NCBI RefSeq assembly: GCF_947258355.1
Contig: NZ_CAMYIC010000036.1
Location: forward strand, 21,360-85,359
From: an uncultured Allomuricauda sp.
GTDB taxonomy: Bacteria; Bacteroidota; Bacteroidia; Flavobacteriales; Flavobacteriaceae
Direction of reading: 5' to 3'
DNA length: 64,000 nucleotides
In this document: piece by piece, positions 54,301 through 62,138 of the stretch
How positions within the stretch are numbered: the first letter of the stretch is position 1
Layout: every line of letters begins with the position of its first letter
The notes under the pieces: generated by a model
Seen by the model: only the letters and a program-made list of their open reading frames with translations
The model's database searches: none
Told to the model about the DNA's origin: nothing
Program-made: the position numbers and the translations under genes

Positions 54301-54541
54301 CTTTAATGTTCGATATAATCTTTTCAAGGGGCTTTGTTATCCTAGACTCTACCTCTGTTGGGCTGGCGCCTGGATATCCCACAAAAATATCAGCCATCGG
54401 AACATCTATCTGTGGCTCCTCCTCCCTTGGGATAAGGAAAGAACTGTACACCCCAATGACCATAAACACAATCATTAGAAGCACCGTTAGTTTAGAGCTG
54501 ATAAACCCTTTGGCTATTCTACCTGCAAGTCCGTCTTTCAT
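51347..54541 (-). CDS. RND efflux pump, inner-membrane subunit
   Basis: 1064-residue RND transporter. The N-terminal helix SKLTVLLMIVFMVIGVYSSF and the porter-domain start PREEEPQIDVPMADIFVGYPGASPTEVE are typical. The proton-relay helix near residue 415 reads FVTGIVVDDSIIIAEN (two Asp, as in the HAE branch, not the HME metal branch). The second half has GMIALAGIMVRNSVLLIDF near 990. It works with the adaptor and TolC genes just upstream (16-bp and 7-bp gaps). Substrate unknown. The operon with YeeE/YedE and DUF2892 hints at sulfur-related compounds. It is followed by a PII-like gene 1 nt downstream. Confidence 0.9.
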   Translation of the reverse strand: MKDGLAGRIAKGFISSKLTVLLMIVFMVIGVYSSFLIPREEEPQIDVPMADIFVGYPGASPTEVESRITKPLEKIISNIKGVEYVYTTSMQEQGMAIVQFYVGEDIERSLVRLYDEINKHMDQMPEGVTMPLVKTRAIDDVPMLALTLWSDEYDDFELRQISGELINEIEKVNGVSITKKIGGRSPQLRVVVDKAKMAESGVDMLAVAQMIKANNQQMDAGNFLSNDTEFHISTGNFLETKEDLENLIVGTKQGQPIYLKQVATVLDGPELPKNYVSLGFGAASEKAETFRSEYPAVTISIAKRKGADAMKIADVVLEKVDHLKTTLIPDEVKVEVTRNYGQTASQKVSELLMHLIGAIIAVTFVVMLAMGWRGGLVVFLSVPITFALTLLSYYMLDYTLNRITLFALVFVTGIVVDDSIIIAENMHRHFKIKRLPFKDAAIYAINEVGNPTILATFTVIASVLPMAFVSGLMGPYMSPMPIGASIAMLLSLFVALTITPYLGYIFLREKDKKKKKEKEPVEIQDTFIYKAYARFERPLIESGKKRWMFLGITFFLLLASVAMFFTKSVAVKMLPFDNKNEFQVVIDLPEGTTLERTSAVTKEIGAYLSTRPEVVNYQTYVGTSAPITFNGLVRHYDLRGGSNMADIQVNLVDKHDRSEQSHDIAKLLRPKIQELGEKYQANIKIVEVPPGPPVLSTIVAEVYGPDYDKQIALADKVKGILNNTTDVVDVDWMVEDDQVEYDFVIDKEKSMLYGVTPKQIVQVMAMAFREQPVSHIYREDAFDQIGIVLSISEKDKSSLDEIKQLKIASKQGNMVSVGDLVSIKEGTKAKSIYRKNQKRVVYVMSDMAGELESPVYAILGMTDKLNALELPQGYSINELYMEQPQFEDDYTVKWDGEWQITLEVFRDLGIAFLGVIVIIYMLIVGWFQNFKAPMVMMVAIPLSLIGIVLGHWLLGAFFTATSFIGMIALAGIMVRNSVLLIDFVNLRLKEDVPLKQAVIEAGAVRTTPILLTAGTVVIGAFVILFDPIFQGLAISLMGGTIVSTVLTLLVVPLVYYMIERKNYK

Positions 54542-54557
54542 TGCTACCTTTTTTGGG

Positions 54558-55646
54558 TTATTGAATGGTTACTTTTGCTCCGTTGTAAAGCTTTCCTTCA
54601 GCCGATACGATATACTGGTCTCCTTCTGACAAACCGGACAATACTTCCACTTCTTCACCGTAATTCTCACCCAATCGCAACCAACGCAACAAGGCAACAT
54701 TATCCTGTCCTAAAGTATAGATTCCTGTTAATTGGCCTTTATGCACCAAGGCTTTGGACGGAACCGTAACAACAGTTTTACCGTTGTTCTCCTCGCCCGC
54801 CTCCAGCCTAACGGTAGCATACATACCTGACAAAATCTTGGCGTCTGTTTTGTCCAATAAAACCTTCATTACATATTGCCCACCCGTATTTTGTGCAGAT
54901 GCACTCAACTCGGACACTTTGCCTGTGATAGTGGTATTCAAAGCCTTAACCAAAATGTGGGCTTTTGTACCTACTTCGATGTCAGAAATACTGTTCTCGG
55001 CCACTTTGGCCTCTACTTCGAATCCGCCTGGGGATTCCACCGACACCAAAGGAACACCTGGGTTGGCCATATCGCCTTCATCTATGTAAGTGTTGGTCAC
55101 AACTCCACTGAAGGGTGCTCTAATATTCGCATAGGCAAATTGGGAGTTTACTTCGTTCTTCATTTGATTGGCGGCTTCCAATCTAGCCTTGGCCATTTCG
55201 TAGCGAGCGGTCATATCATCCAGCTCTTTTTGTGAAGCGCTGTTTTCATTAAAAAGGTTTTGGAACCTTTCATAATCTTTCTTGGCATTGTTAAATGCGA
55301 CCTGAGCTTCGGTAATGGAAGCCTCCACTTGTGCTTTTTTGGCGCGCAGGTCCACATTGTTGATGGAGATCAATAAATCTCCCTTGTTTACTTTCTGGCC
55401 TATTTTTACGGGAAGAGATTCCACATGGCCCATCATTCGGGTGCTTAAAGTGGCACTGTTCACGGCTTTAATCTGACCACTTCCTGCCAATATGGTGGAA
55501 CTATCGCCCATGTCCACATCGGCAACAGTGACCGAAACAGCTTCTGAGGTATCCACTGCTTGTTTTTCGTCACTCCCACATCCTGAAAGGATCAATCCCA
55601 AAGCAAGGATTAAAGTGAAGCTTTTATATATCGTAGTGTTTTTCAT
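54558..55646 (-). CDS. RND periplasmic adaptor (membrane-fusion) lipoprotein
   Basis: 362-residue adaptor with a lipobox (LILSGC near residues 18-23). Lipoyl/biotinyl halves are SLPVKIGQKVNKGDLLISINNVDLRA and RAPFSGVVTNTYIDEGDMANPGVPL. A coiled-coil hairpin separates them (about 110-165, rich in Glu/Lys/Gln). The beta-barrel and membrane-proximal domains follow. It links the RND pump to TolC. It begins 7 bp after tolC and ends 16 bp before the pump gene. Confidence 0.9.
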   Translation of the reverse strand: MKNTTIYKSFTLILALGLILSGCGSDEKQAVDTSEAVSVTVADVDMGDSSTILAGSGQIKAVNSATLSTRMMGHVESLPVKIGQKVNKGDLLISINNVDLRAKKAQVEASITEAQVAFNNAKKDYERFQNLFNENSASQKELDDMTARYEMAKARLEAANQMKNEVNSQFAYANIRAPFSGVVTNTYIDEGDMANPGVPLVSVESPGGFEVEAKVAENSISDIEVGTKAHILVKALNTTITGKVSELSASAQNTGGQYVMKVLLDKTDAKILSGMYATVRLEAGEENNGKTVVTVPSKALVHKGQLTGIYTLGQDNVALLRWLRLGENYGEEVEVLSGLSEGDQYIVSAEGKLYNGAKVTIQ

Positions 55647-55653
55647 CTTGCAA

Positions 55654-56958
55654 TTATTCTTTGGTTAAAAATGTTAATAGTGATTGTGCTTGATTGTATT
55701 CGAAAATGGTTTGATAATACACCAATTGTTTTTCCGCGAAGGTGGCTTCGGCCATTAATAGATCAGTGGTTTTTTCCAAACCTTCCTTAAATCTATTGGT
55801 ACGTATCCTTAACGATTCTTCAGATTGCTCCATAGCCAATTTTGAGGTCTCGAGCCTGCTTTTCGCATCTTCGACCATCCGCTTGGTGCGTTGAAGCTCC
55901 ATAGAACTTTTGGCGACGTACTGTTCGTATTCTTGTTTTGCTTTTTCATAACTGGTCTTACTCTTTCCTGCTTTGGCAAAGCGTTGAGATCCTTTAAAAA
56001 CATCCCAGCTCAAACTTGCCCCGATTATATATCCTTTTGCATCTGCCCTAAAAATTTGGTCATCGTACATTTCATAGCTTGCAAAAGCATTAAGTCTTGG
56101 TAAAAATGTCATGTTATCGGCTCGCATATTTGCTTTGTATGCTTCGGAAACCAAATCCATGGCTTTTATATCTGCCCTGTTTTCCAGAGATCCTTCTACT
56201 GTTCCGCCTAGATTATCCGGTACTAATTCCTCGGCTGGTTCGTAAACCACATCTCCTTGTTCATTCATTAAAAAAGCGAGATAATCCGATGCATTTTGCA
56301 CATTGCTCTTTGCCGTTTTCAATTGATCGGAAACTTCCGTAACCCTCACTTTCACCTCCAATAGATCGGCTTTTTGAAGCAAGCCTTGATCATAGCTATT
56401 TTGGGCCATGTTCAAATTTGCCATAGCTGCATCATTGGCCTTTTCCAAAACTGTTACGGCCCGGTGTGCCAACTGTAATTGACCATAAGCTTTTTGGGCT
56501 TCAAAATCGAGGTAGTCCCTAGTTCGCATGGCTTGAAGTTCCTTGGCCTCCATAGTGGTCTTGGCCGCCTTGCGCTGGTAAAATCCATCTAGGTTGATCA
56601 AAGGTTGTTCCACAGAAACTTTTGTGGCATAGTTCTCGATCTGATCGGGATCGTTCAATAGGGCAGGATTAAAATCCGCCTGGGTCAAAATCTCCTGATT
56701 TAGTTTAGATCCAAATGCCATTAGGGGGTTTGTAGTCGCCATACCTGTATGGGACACTGAAATCTGTGGTAAAAAGATGGAATTGGAAAACCTATAATCG
56801 TATTTGGCCATTTTGGCCTCCTGTTCCGATACTTTTATGCTGGCATTGGATTCTTGTACCCGCAAAAGGACGTCCTCCAAGGAAATCATCACATGGTCTT
56901 GGGCAAATATCTGTGCCTGTGCATAAAAGAATATTATTAAAACAAATAGTCGTTTCAT
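55654..56958 (-). CDS. TolC-family outer-membrane channel
   Basis: 434-residue TolC family protein. Signal peptide RLFVLIIFFYAQAQIFA, then QDHVM. Two helical repeats characteristic of the family are visible: ISLEDVLLRVQESNASIKVSEQEAKMAKYDYRFSNS near 26-60 and the paralogous MELQRTKRMVEDAKSRLETSKLAMEQSEESLRIRTNRFKEG near 355-395. First gene of the minus-strand operon: it has a perfect -7 box (56978-56985) and a GTAAC-N4-GTTAC site upstream. Confidence 0.9.
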   Translation of the reverse strand: MKRLFVLIIFFYAQAQIFAQDHVMISLEDVLLRVQESNASIKVSEQEAKMAKYDYRFSNSIFLPQISVSHTGMATTNPLMAFGSKLNQEILTQADFNPALLNDPDQIENYATKVSVEQPLINLDGFYQRKAAKTTMEAKELQAMRTRDYLDFEAQKAYGQLQLAHRAVTVLEKANDAAMANLNMAQNSYDQGLLQKADLLEVKVRVTEVSDQLKTAKSNVQNASDYLAFLMNEQGDVVYEPAEELVPDNLGGTVEGSLENRADIKAMDLVSEAYKANMRADNMTFLPRLNAFASYEMYDDQIFRADAKGYIIGASLSWDVFKGSQRFAKAGKSKTSYEKAKQEYEQYVAKSSMELQRTKRMVEDAKSRLETSKLAMEQSEESLRIRTNRFKEGLEKTTDLLMAEATFAEKQLVYYQTIFEYNQAQSLLTFLTKE

Positions 56959-56977
56959 ATACGTATTTAATTTGTGC

Positions 56978-56985
56978 CAAAAATA
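56978..56985 (-). promoter_or_regulatory. -7 box (TATTTTTG) of the tolC-RND-YeeE operon
   Basis: Perfect TAnnTTTG on the minus strand, 20 bp before the tolC ATG at 56958. Its centre is exactly 33 bp from the centre of the palindrome at 57006-57023. Confidence 0.7.
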
Positions 56986-57005
56986 AATGTGTTAAAAAAC
57001 CCGCA

Positions 57006-57023
57006 CAGTAACTTGTGTTACTG
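57006..57023. promoter_or_regulatory. Crp/Fnr-like palindrome upstream of tolC
   Basis: CAGTAAC-TTGT-GTTACTG, perfect 7-bp arms. It contains GTAAC-N4-GTTAC and would sit at about -41 relative to the predicted start of transcription. Shared with sites at 59498-59511, 62055-62068 and 63677-63690. Confidence 0.7.
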
Positions 57024-57040
57024 AGAAAATTGCATAAAAA

Positions 57041-57089
57041 GAAAACCCCAATACAGAGAAATTCCAACAAAGGAAGTCGGTATTGGGGT
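57041..57089 (-). terminator. Terminator after the SQR-like/small-peptide unit
   Basis: Stem ACCCCAATAC (57045-57054) and GTATTGGGGT (57080-57089), loop 25 nt. Read on the minus strand it is followed by TTTTCTTTTT, so it ends transcription coming from 57.1-59.5 kb just before the tolC promoter region. Confidence 0.8.
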
Positions 57090-57114
57090 CTTTAGCAATG
57101 ATGAAAATCAGTAC

Positions 57115-57249
57115 TTAGGCATTTCGGGTTCCTCCGTGCCCACCTGCCACCACTATCAAAACTTTAATGCTCAAATAAATGAACTTAAAGAACTGAACAA
57201 TGGGGTTCATCATCATAAATCGTTTGTATTTGGATATTCTTCGTGTCAT
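57115..57249 (-). CDS. Unannotated 44-residue membrane peptide
   Basis: Found by reading the gap between the SQR-like gene and the terminator. ATG at 57249, six bases after the SQR-like stop; TAA at 57115-57117. The product starts MTRRISKYKRFMMMNPIVQF and has one hydrophobic stretch (FFKFIYLSIKVLIVVAGG), then ends GGHGGTRNA. The basic N-terminus, the single helix and the Gly/His-rich end look like a small membrane subunit. Tight spacing and the terminator directly downstream support it as a real gene of this transcript. No family recognised. Confidence 0.6.
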   Translation of the reverse strand: MTRRISKYKRFMMMNPIVQFFKFIYLSIKVLIVVAGGHGGTRNA

Positions 57250-57255
57250 AATTTT

Positions 57256-58713
57256 CTATTCTGGGATTAACCACCAAAAAGGTTTCATTTTTGCTTTGTA
57301 TATAAAGGCATAGTGCAATGCGAGCTTTAACCAGTGACCAGCAAGCCCAATAGACCCAAAGGTTTTGCCCAATTTTCTACCATGGGTGTCCGGATATTTC
57401 TTATAATCCGGTACAATAGGATATGTAGTGATGCTTATTCCGCTACCTTTCGTCATCCCAAAACCAGCGGATGCAATACATGCCGCGCCCATATTACCCA
57501 TAGACCCCTTGTGATGTAACTCGTTATTGGAATGTTTGATCATTTCAATAATGTTATCTGCCACCAATTTGGCCGTAATACCTGATGGCATTCCCGTTCT
57601 TGGAGGTGCAGGGGTTATGTCTGTCCCATTTTTGCTTTTTCTGGGTTTGGAAATACTATGCGGTGGCGCGAAGGCAATTCCAGGCGCAAAAATGTTGGAG
57701 TACGATGGGTTTTGATAAGTTTCCGGCCAATCCTGAACGCTCCATTCCTCATAAGGTTTGGGGGTATAATCGGCATCCACGATCATAAATCCCCTAAAAA
57801 GTTTATCGGTGATGTCTTCGCCCGCTTTACCATAAGCCTTGAAACCATGTCCCGAAAAGGAAGGAATAAGCATGGCAAAATCATAACTTTCTTCCTTATG
57901 ATCTCCATCCAATGTCTCATAATAGGCAACACCATCCTCTACTTTATTGACGCCTGCCCCCAAAATCCATGAAATTCCCCGGTCCTCAAATATCATTTCC
58001 ACCATTTCATTGGATTTCATGATGTTGCTTCCATAGCTCATGAGCATGCCGTCCATTCCAAAATCTCCCAAATTGTATTCATTGGAGATCCAGGTGATTT
58101 CTGCCATATCCCTTACTTTATGTCTTCTCAGTTCTTGTTCTACATTTAAAATGTATTCAAATGCTGCTCCTTGACAGGTTGATTTAGCATGTCCCGTTCC
58201 AATCAATATTTTGATTTTTTTGCCTTGCTTCATCTCTTTGATGAGCCCTTCCAGCTCAATCCATGCTTCCTGGGCATGGGTATAGGTACAAACGGAATGG
58301 GTTTTGTTCTTGCCAGGAGAAAGTCCTTCCGTGGCTTCAAAGTTGAGTTTGGGTCCTGTCGCATTGATCAAATAATCATAAGTGACTTTTTCCCTTTTCC
58401 CTTTATCATCCCCAACAACATACTCCGACAATACATAGGGTTTTGCTTCTTCCTGATCACCTTCTGGATGAAAACTGACGGCTTTGGCCTGTTTATAATC
58501 GATATGTTTTTTCGCGTACAAAGGTGCCAATGGAAATAAGATATCCTTGGGTTTCATTCTACCGATACCTACCCAGATATTAGAGGGGATCCATTGATAA
58601 TTTCCATTGGGTGATACCACCACAACATCATGCTTTTTGGAGAGCTTTCTTCTGAGATGGGATGCGGCCACATGACCGGCGATTCCAGCTCCCAGAACAA
58701 CAATTTTTGCCAT
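57256..58713 (-). CDS. SQR-like FAD-dependent oxidoreductase
   Basis: 485-residue flavoprotein of the sulfide:quinone oxidoreductase/flavocytochrome-c sulfide dehydrogenase family. FAD-binding IVVLGAGIAGHVAASHLRR is at 4-22, with a second dinucleotide motif INATGPKL near 116-123. Candidate redox cysteines are C142 (HSVCTYTH), C180 (HAKSTCQGAAFEY) and C412 (GAACIASAG). The C-terminus (LAGHWLKLALHYAFIYKAKM) is an amphipathic region that could attach to the membrane. It differs from the SQR at 62359 in length and cysteine layout, so the two are not duplicates. It lies 67 bp after DUF2202 and 6 bp before a 44-residue membrane peptide. Confidence 0.78.
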   Translation of the reverse strand: MAKIVVLGAGIAGHVAASHLRRKLSKKHDVVVVSPNGNYQWIPSNIWVGIGRMKPKDILFPLAPLYAKKHIDYKQAKAVSFHPEGDQEEAKPYVLSEYVVGDDKGKREKVTYDYLINATGPKLNFEATEGLSPGKNKTHSVCTYTHAQEAWIELEGLIKEMKQGKKIKILIGTGHAKSTCQGAAFEYILNVEQELRRHKVRDMAEITWISNEYNLGDFGMDGMLMSYGSNIMKSNEMVEMIFEDRGISWILGAGVNKVEDGVAYYETLDGDHKEESYDFAMLIPSFSGHGFKAYGKAGEDITDKLFRGFMIVDADYTPKPYEEWSVQDWPETYQNPSYSNIFAPGIAFAPPHSISKPRKSKNGTDITPAPPRTGMPSGITAKLVADNIIEMIKHSNNELHHKGSMGNMGAACIASAGFGMTKGSGISITTYPIVPDYKKYPDTHGRKLGKTFGSIGLAGHWLKLALHYAFIYKAKMKPFWWLIPE

Positions 58714-58780
58714 TTTAGTTATCTAAGTTTAGTTAAAAATTACATGCACCATTTTTTGATGCGTTTATATGCTTTTGGAT

Positions 58781-59455
58781 CTAATTGCATTGCTCATGCG
58801 AACCTTCCAAAATTGTCTCATATTCTTCTTGGTCAAGAAATTGTGGCGTATAGTTTTCCCCAAGATTTTCGATGCTCTGTACAAAACTTCTCAAGTGGTT
58901 TCTGGACCCACATTGCAAACTTGAAAACACATCGGCTATAGCCGAATTGGTAGTCGCTTGTATATGTTCTTCCAAGTCCACGATATCCAAATCTTCGATG
59001 GTGGCACCTACAGTTAGCGCCGCTACCTCATCCACTATTCCATCTTGTACAAATTGGTCATACCATGCCTGAAGGTCTTCATTGTTGAATACGCCATCTT
59101 CCAATATTTCATATTCAATATCGTAAGCAACCAATAAAGTTTCCACGGCATTCATATGGGACTGTTCACTTTGTCTTATATTCTCAAATTGAACCATACC
59201 CCAGTAATCGTTCAAAAATTTATAGGTATCCCTAGCTAATTTCTCCTCTTCCAACATAAACAGCAGGGCTTCTTCATCATTTACTGTGAGAGAAGATGCA
59301 TCATCATCAACATCATCATTGGTGTTGTCATCAATACTATTTTCTGTTTGAGGATCAATCGGTTCGTCATTGGAATCAGAACAACCAAAAATCATTGCAG
59401 CTACAAACAAAACCATCATAAAGACATACCCGATTTTTTCAAAATGTGATTTCAT
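58781..59455 (-). CDS. DUF2202 ferritin-like lipoprotein
   Basis: 224-residue lipoprotein. The lipobox is AAMIFGC near residues 19-25. A long acidic Asn/Asp linker (about 28-55) leads to the DUF2202 domain: EEALLFMLEEEKLARDTYKFLND at 59-81, SEQSHMNAVETLLVAYDIEYE near 93, VDLEEHIQATTNSAIADVFSSL near 154-175, and CGSRNHLRSFVQSI. The E-x-x-x-H pattern in the helices is that of ferritin-like diiron carboxylate proteins. Family function is not established. The gene heads its own unit and has the GTAAC-N4-GTTAC palindrome upstream. Confidence 0.82.
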   Translation of the reverse strand: MKSHFEKIGYVFMMVLFVAAMIFGCSDSNDEPIDPQTENSIDDNTNDDVDDDASSLTVNDEEALLFMLEEEKLARDTYKFLNDYWGMVQFENIRQSEQSHMNAVETLLVAYDIEYEILEDGVFNNEDLQAWYDQFVQDGIVDEVAALTVGATIEDLDIVDLEEHIQATTNSAIADVFSSLQCGSRNHLRSFVQSIENLGENYTPQFLDQEEYETILEGSHEQCN

Positions 59456-59497
59456 AGCTTTTTTCTATAAAAATCACGATTACTTTATTCATTCTCT

Positions 59498-59511
59498 GTA
59501 ACATCGGTTAC
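59498..59511. promoter_or_regulatory. Crp/Fnr-like palindrome upstream of the DUF2202 gene
   Basis: Perfect GTAAC-ATCG-GTTAC, centre 59504.5. 33 bp downstream on the minus strand lies only a weak -7-like GATTTTTA (59468-59475), as expected for an activator-dependent promoter. The ATG is 12 bp further. Confidence 0.65.
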
Positions 59512-59540
59512 CGTATGGCTTATTTTCAACAAAACATTAA

Positions 59541-59567
59541 CAAAAAAGACCCCGCAAAAGCAGGGTC
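59541..59567 (-). terminator. Terminator after cydAB
   Basis: GACCCCGC-AAAA-GCAGGGTC (one mismatch in the stem). Read on the minus strand it is followed by TTTTTTG. It separates cydAB from the DUF2202 unit. Confidence 0.8.
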
Positions 59568-59590
59568 CTTAATTGAGTTAGTTATAATTA

Positions 59591-60628
59591 TTAATAACTG
59601 GTCTCGTCCAGTTTTACCTTTCCCCAGAATGTCTTATAAACAAAGATGGTATAGAAAAGTACCAAAGGTGTGCCGATGGCCACAATAACCATCATGATCT
59701 TCAGGGATTTTGTGGAAGATGCTGCGTTATAGATATCAATATTGTACATAGGGTCTATTGTGGAACGCAACAGTACCGGGTACAATTCCACCGCTACCAA
59801 AACCAATAGAAATGCAATGGTCAATGAGGAAAATAGAAATGCCCATTTGTATTTGCGCTTTTCGGCCAAACGTGGCACATTGGCGATACTGAGAAATGTG
59901 AGCAACGGAATTATAAAAAGTGAAGGGTTGCTTTTAAAATCATCGGAAAGGTGTGGGATATAGATCAAGGTATACAATGTGGTCACGGCAAAACTGACCA
60001 TAAAAAAGATCATGCCCCGTTTTAACAACATGGTCAATTTTGCAAACAGCCTTCCTTCAGTTTTCAATAGAAGGAAAATAGCACCATGTGCCATAAAAAG
60101 GGACAATGTTGTAAATCCTGTCATTAAAGCATACGGATTCAAAAACTCAAAAAGAACACCTCCTTGGTATTGATAGTTTTCACCTATGGCTATTCCCTGC
60201 AATACATTACCCAGCACAACGCCCAATAAAAAAGCGAGCATTATACTTGAAACGCTATAACAGACATCCCAAAGCTTTCTCCACCACAACATCGGTTCCT
60301 TCCCCCTGAACTCGATGGATATGGCCCTGAAAATGATGAACAACAAGAACAACATAAAAGGGACATACAACGATGAGAACATGGTGGCATACATTACGGG
60401 AAAACCTGCGAAAAGTGCTCCACCACCGATTACCAACCAAACCTCGTTACCATCCCAAACCGGGCCAACGGCGTTCAAAGCAATTCTACGACTGTTCTCT
60501 TTCTTAAGAAAGAGATGCCAAGCACCTGCCCCAAAATCAAAACCGTCCAATATGGCATACCCTGAGAAAAGTCCACCTACAACCAAAAACCACCATGTGG
60601 GATAATCCAATCCTAAAAACGTTTCCAT
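59591..60628 (-). CDS. cydB: Cytochrome bd oxidase subunit II
   Basis: 345-residue CydB with about eight membrane helices. It begins with the family start FLGLDYPTWWFLVVGGLFSGYAILDGFDFGAG, has NAVGPVWDGNEVWLVIGGGALFAGFPVMYA near 52-80, and a LKTEGRLF loop near 180. With CydA it forms the bd-type quinol oxidase, which has high oxygen affinity and, as known for bd oxidases, is relatively insensitive to sulfide. It is 4 bp downstream of cydA. Confidence 0.95.
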   Translation of the reverse strand: METFLGLDYPTWWFLVVGGLFSGYAILDGFDFGAGAWHLFLKKENSRRIALNAVGPVWDGNEVWLVIGGGALFAGFPVMYATMFSSLYVPFMLFLLFIIFRAISIEFRGKEPMLWWRKLWDVCYSVSSIMLAFLLGVVLGNVLQGIAIGENYQYQGGVLFEFLNPYALMTGFTTLSLFMAHGAIFLLLKTEGRLFAKLTMLLKRGMIFFMVSFAVTTLYTLIYIPHLSDDFKSNPSLFIIPLLTFLSIANVPRLAEKRKYKWAFLFSSLTIAFLLVLVAVELYPVLLRSTIDPMYNIDIYNAASSTKSLKIMMVIVAIGTPLVLFYTIFVYKTFWGKVKLDETSY

Positions 60629-60632
60629 AAGC

Positions 60633-62006
60633 TTAATTTACCATATGAGTTAGTGTTCCACCGAAAGGGGTTTCGTCATTTTCTGATTCATCGTAAGGTC
60701 CATGCTTGATTTTTTTGTGCAATAGATAAATGAACAATGTGAACAAAAGAGCATATACCAAGAAGAACAAAATCAATGAGAACAAAATCTGATTATCTGA
60801 AACAGCCTGGGAAAAGGCTTGATCTGTTCTTAAAAGTCCGTACACCACCCACGGCTGTCTTCCCATTTCCGCAGCAAACCAACCAACCTGATTGGCTATT
60901 TGAGGGAGGAAAACGGCAAACACAAAAATCCAGAGCAGCCATTTTTTATTGAACAGCTTCCCTCGCCACATCAAGAAACTTGCAAAGAGGGTCAAAAAAA
61001 TCAAAGCCATTCCAATGGCGACCATGATGTGGTAAAATTGAAAAACCGCATTGATCTGTGAAGGGCGCTCATCTTCGGGAAATGCATTAAGACCCGTTAC
61101 CGGGGCTTCAAAATCATAATCCAATAAAAAGGACAGACCTCCCGGCACCTTTAATCCGGTAACCTCCTGTTTTTCTTTATCCACCCACCCTAAAATATAC
61201 ATATCAGCAGGTGCCGATGCTTCAAAATGTCCCTCTAGGGCAGCAAGTTTTGCGGGCTGGTTTTCCGCCACTCCATCTGCTGATTGGTGACCGGTAAACA
61301 GTTGTCCCAACGAAAATATCGTGGCAACTACCAAGGCGATCTTAAATGCCTTTTTGGAAATCTCTACATATTTACCCTTGATCAAATAATAGGCATGAAC
61401 GCTCAGCACCAAAAATGCTCCGGCCAAAAATGCGCCTAACCAAACATGGGTGAGTCTGTCCACACTGGATGGGTTGAACACCATGGACCAAAAATCGGTT
61501 ATCTCGGCCCGTGCATCCATTCCCTCACCAACAATATGAAAACCTGCTGGTGTCTGTTGCCAACTATTGGCAACCACGATCCATATCGCAGAGAACATGG
61601 ACCCCAAGAAAACACCAATGGTTGAAACCAAGTGGACCCATGGTTTTACCCTATTCCAACCGAACAATAATATTCCGAGAAAACCACTCTCCAGCGCAAA
61701 GGCAAAAATACCTTCTGCGGCAAGTGCACTACCAAAGACATCCCCTACATAGCGTGAATATACGGCCCAGTTGGTGCCGAATTCGAATTCCATCACTATA
61801 CCTGTAACGACTCCGATACCAAAGGTGAGGGCAAATATTTTAGTCCAAAAACGTGCTAGCTTATGATAGATTTCATTTTTGGTCCGAATGTAAGTACTTT
61901 CAAAAATGACCAAAAGCAATCCAATCCCGATACTTAAGGGAGGATAGATGTAATGAAAAGCAACTGTAAAGGCAAATTGAATCCGGGCGAGAATTTCGGT
62001 TTCCAT
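60633..62006 (-). CDS. cydA: Cytochrome bd oxidase subunit I
   Basis: 457-residue CydA, the haem-bearing subunit of the bd quinol oxidase. An N-terminal His (H18 in FTVAFHYIYPP) ligates haem b595; EFGTNWAVYSRYVGDVFGS and the downstream EMGRQPWVVYGLLRTDQAFS motif carry further conserved residues. The Q-loop is short (S-type; the VTGLKVPGGLSFLLDYDF segment near 235-252), in contrast to the long E. coli loop. Start: ATG at 62006, with a TTG at 62015 rejected. The promoter has a perfect -7 box (TATTTTTG) 33 bp from a GTAAC-like palindrome. Confidence 0.95.
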   Translation of the reverse strand: METEILARIQFAFTVAFHYIYPPLSIGIGLLLVIFESTYIRTKNEIYHKLARFWTKIFALTFGIGVVTGIVMEFEFGTNWAVYSRYVGDVFGSALAAEGIFAFALESGFLGILLFGWNRVKPWVHLVSTIGVFLGSMFSAIWIVVANSWQQTPAGFHIVGEGMDARAEITDFWSMVFNPSSVDRLTHVWLGAFLAGAFLVLSVHAYYLIKGKYVEISKKAFKIALVVATIFSLGQLFTGHQSADGVAENQPAKLAALEGHFEASAPADMYILGWVDKEKQEVTGLKVPGGLSFLLDYDFEAPVTGLNAFPEDERPSQINAVFQFYHIMVAIGMALIFLTLFASFLMWRGKLFNKKWLLWIFVFAVFLPQIANQVGWFAAEMGRQPWVVYGLLRTDQAFSQAVSDNQILFSLILFFLVYALLFTLFIYLLHKKIKHGPYDESENDETPFGGTLTHMVN

Positions 62007-62024
62007 AGGTAACAATTAGTGCCT

Positions 62025-62032
62025 CAAAAATA
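62025..62032 (-). promoter_or_regulatory. -7 box (TATTTTTG) of cydAB
   Basis: Perfect TAnnTTTG, 19 bp before the cydA ATG. Its centre (62028.5) is exactly 33 bp from the palindrome centre (62061.5). Confidence 0.65.
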
Positions 62033-62054
62033 ACCTTGAATACTATTATTCTGA

Positions 62055-62068
62055 GTTACTATTGTTAC
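62055..62068. promoter_or_regulatory. Crp/Fnr-like palindrome upstream of cydA (one mismatch)
   Basis: GTTAC-TATT-GTTAC on the plus strand, i.e. one mismatch to GTAAC-N4-GTTAC. It lies at the same distance from the -7 box as the perfect site upstream of tolC. Confidence 0.6.
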
Positions 62069-62073
62069 AAACA

Positions 62074-62120
62074 AGATGGATTTAACATAAAAACAAACTA
62101 TCTCTATATTAAATCCATCT
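62074..62120 (-). terminator. Perfect 12-bp inverted repeat between the 39-residue protein and cydA
   Basis: AGATGGATTTAA (62074-62085) and TTAAATCCATCT (62109-62120), loop 23 nt. It directly precedes the cydA control region. The stem is AT-rich and only a weak T-run follows, so it may be a terminator or a control element. Confidence 0.5.
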
Positions 62121-62138
62121 CTTATTTGTGGTTAGTGT

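Noticed and set aside
51347..54541. Heavy-metal (CusA/CzcA) RND pump
   Set aside because: The transmembrane relay helix has the VVDDSIIIAEN pattern with paired Asp, as in drug/hydrophobic-compound pumps, and no metal-binding partner genes are seen.
57041..57089. Attenuator of tolC
   Set aside because: On the minus strand it lies upstream of the tolC operator and -7 box, so it ends the preceding transcript rather than lying in the tolC leader.
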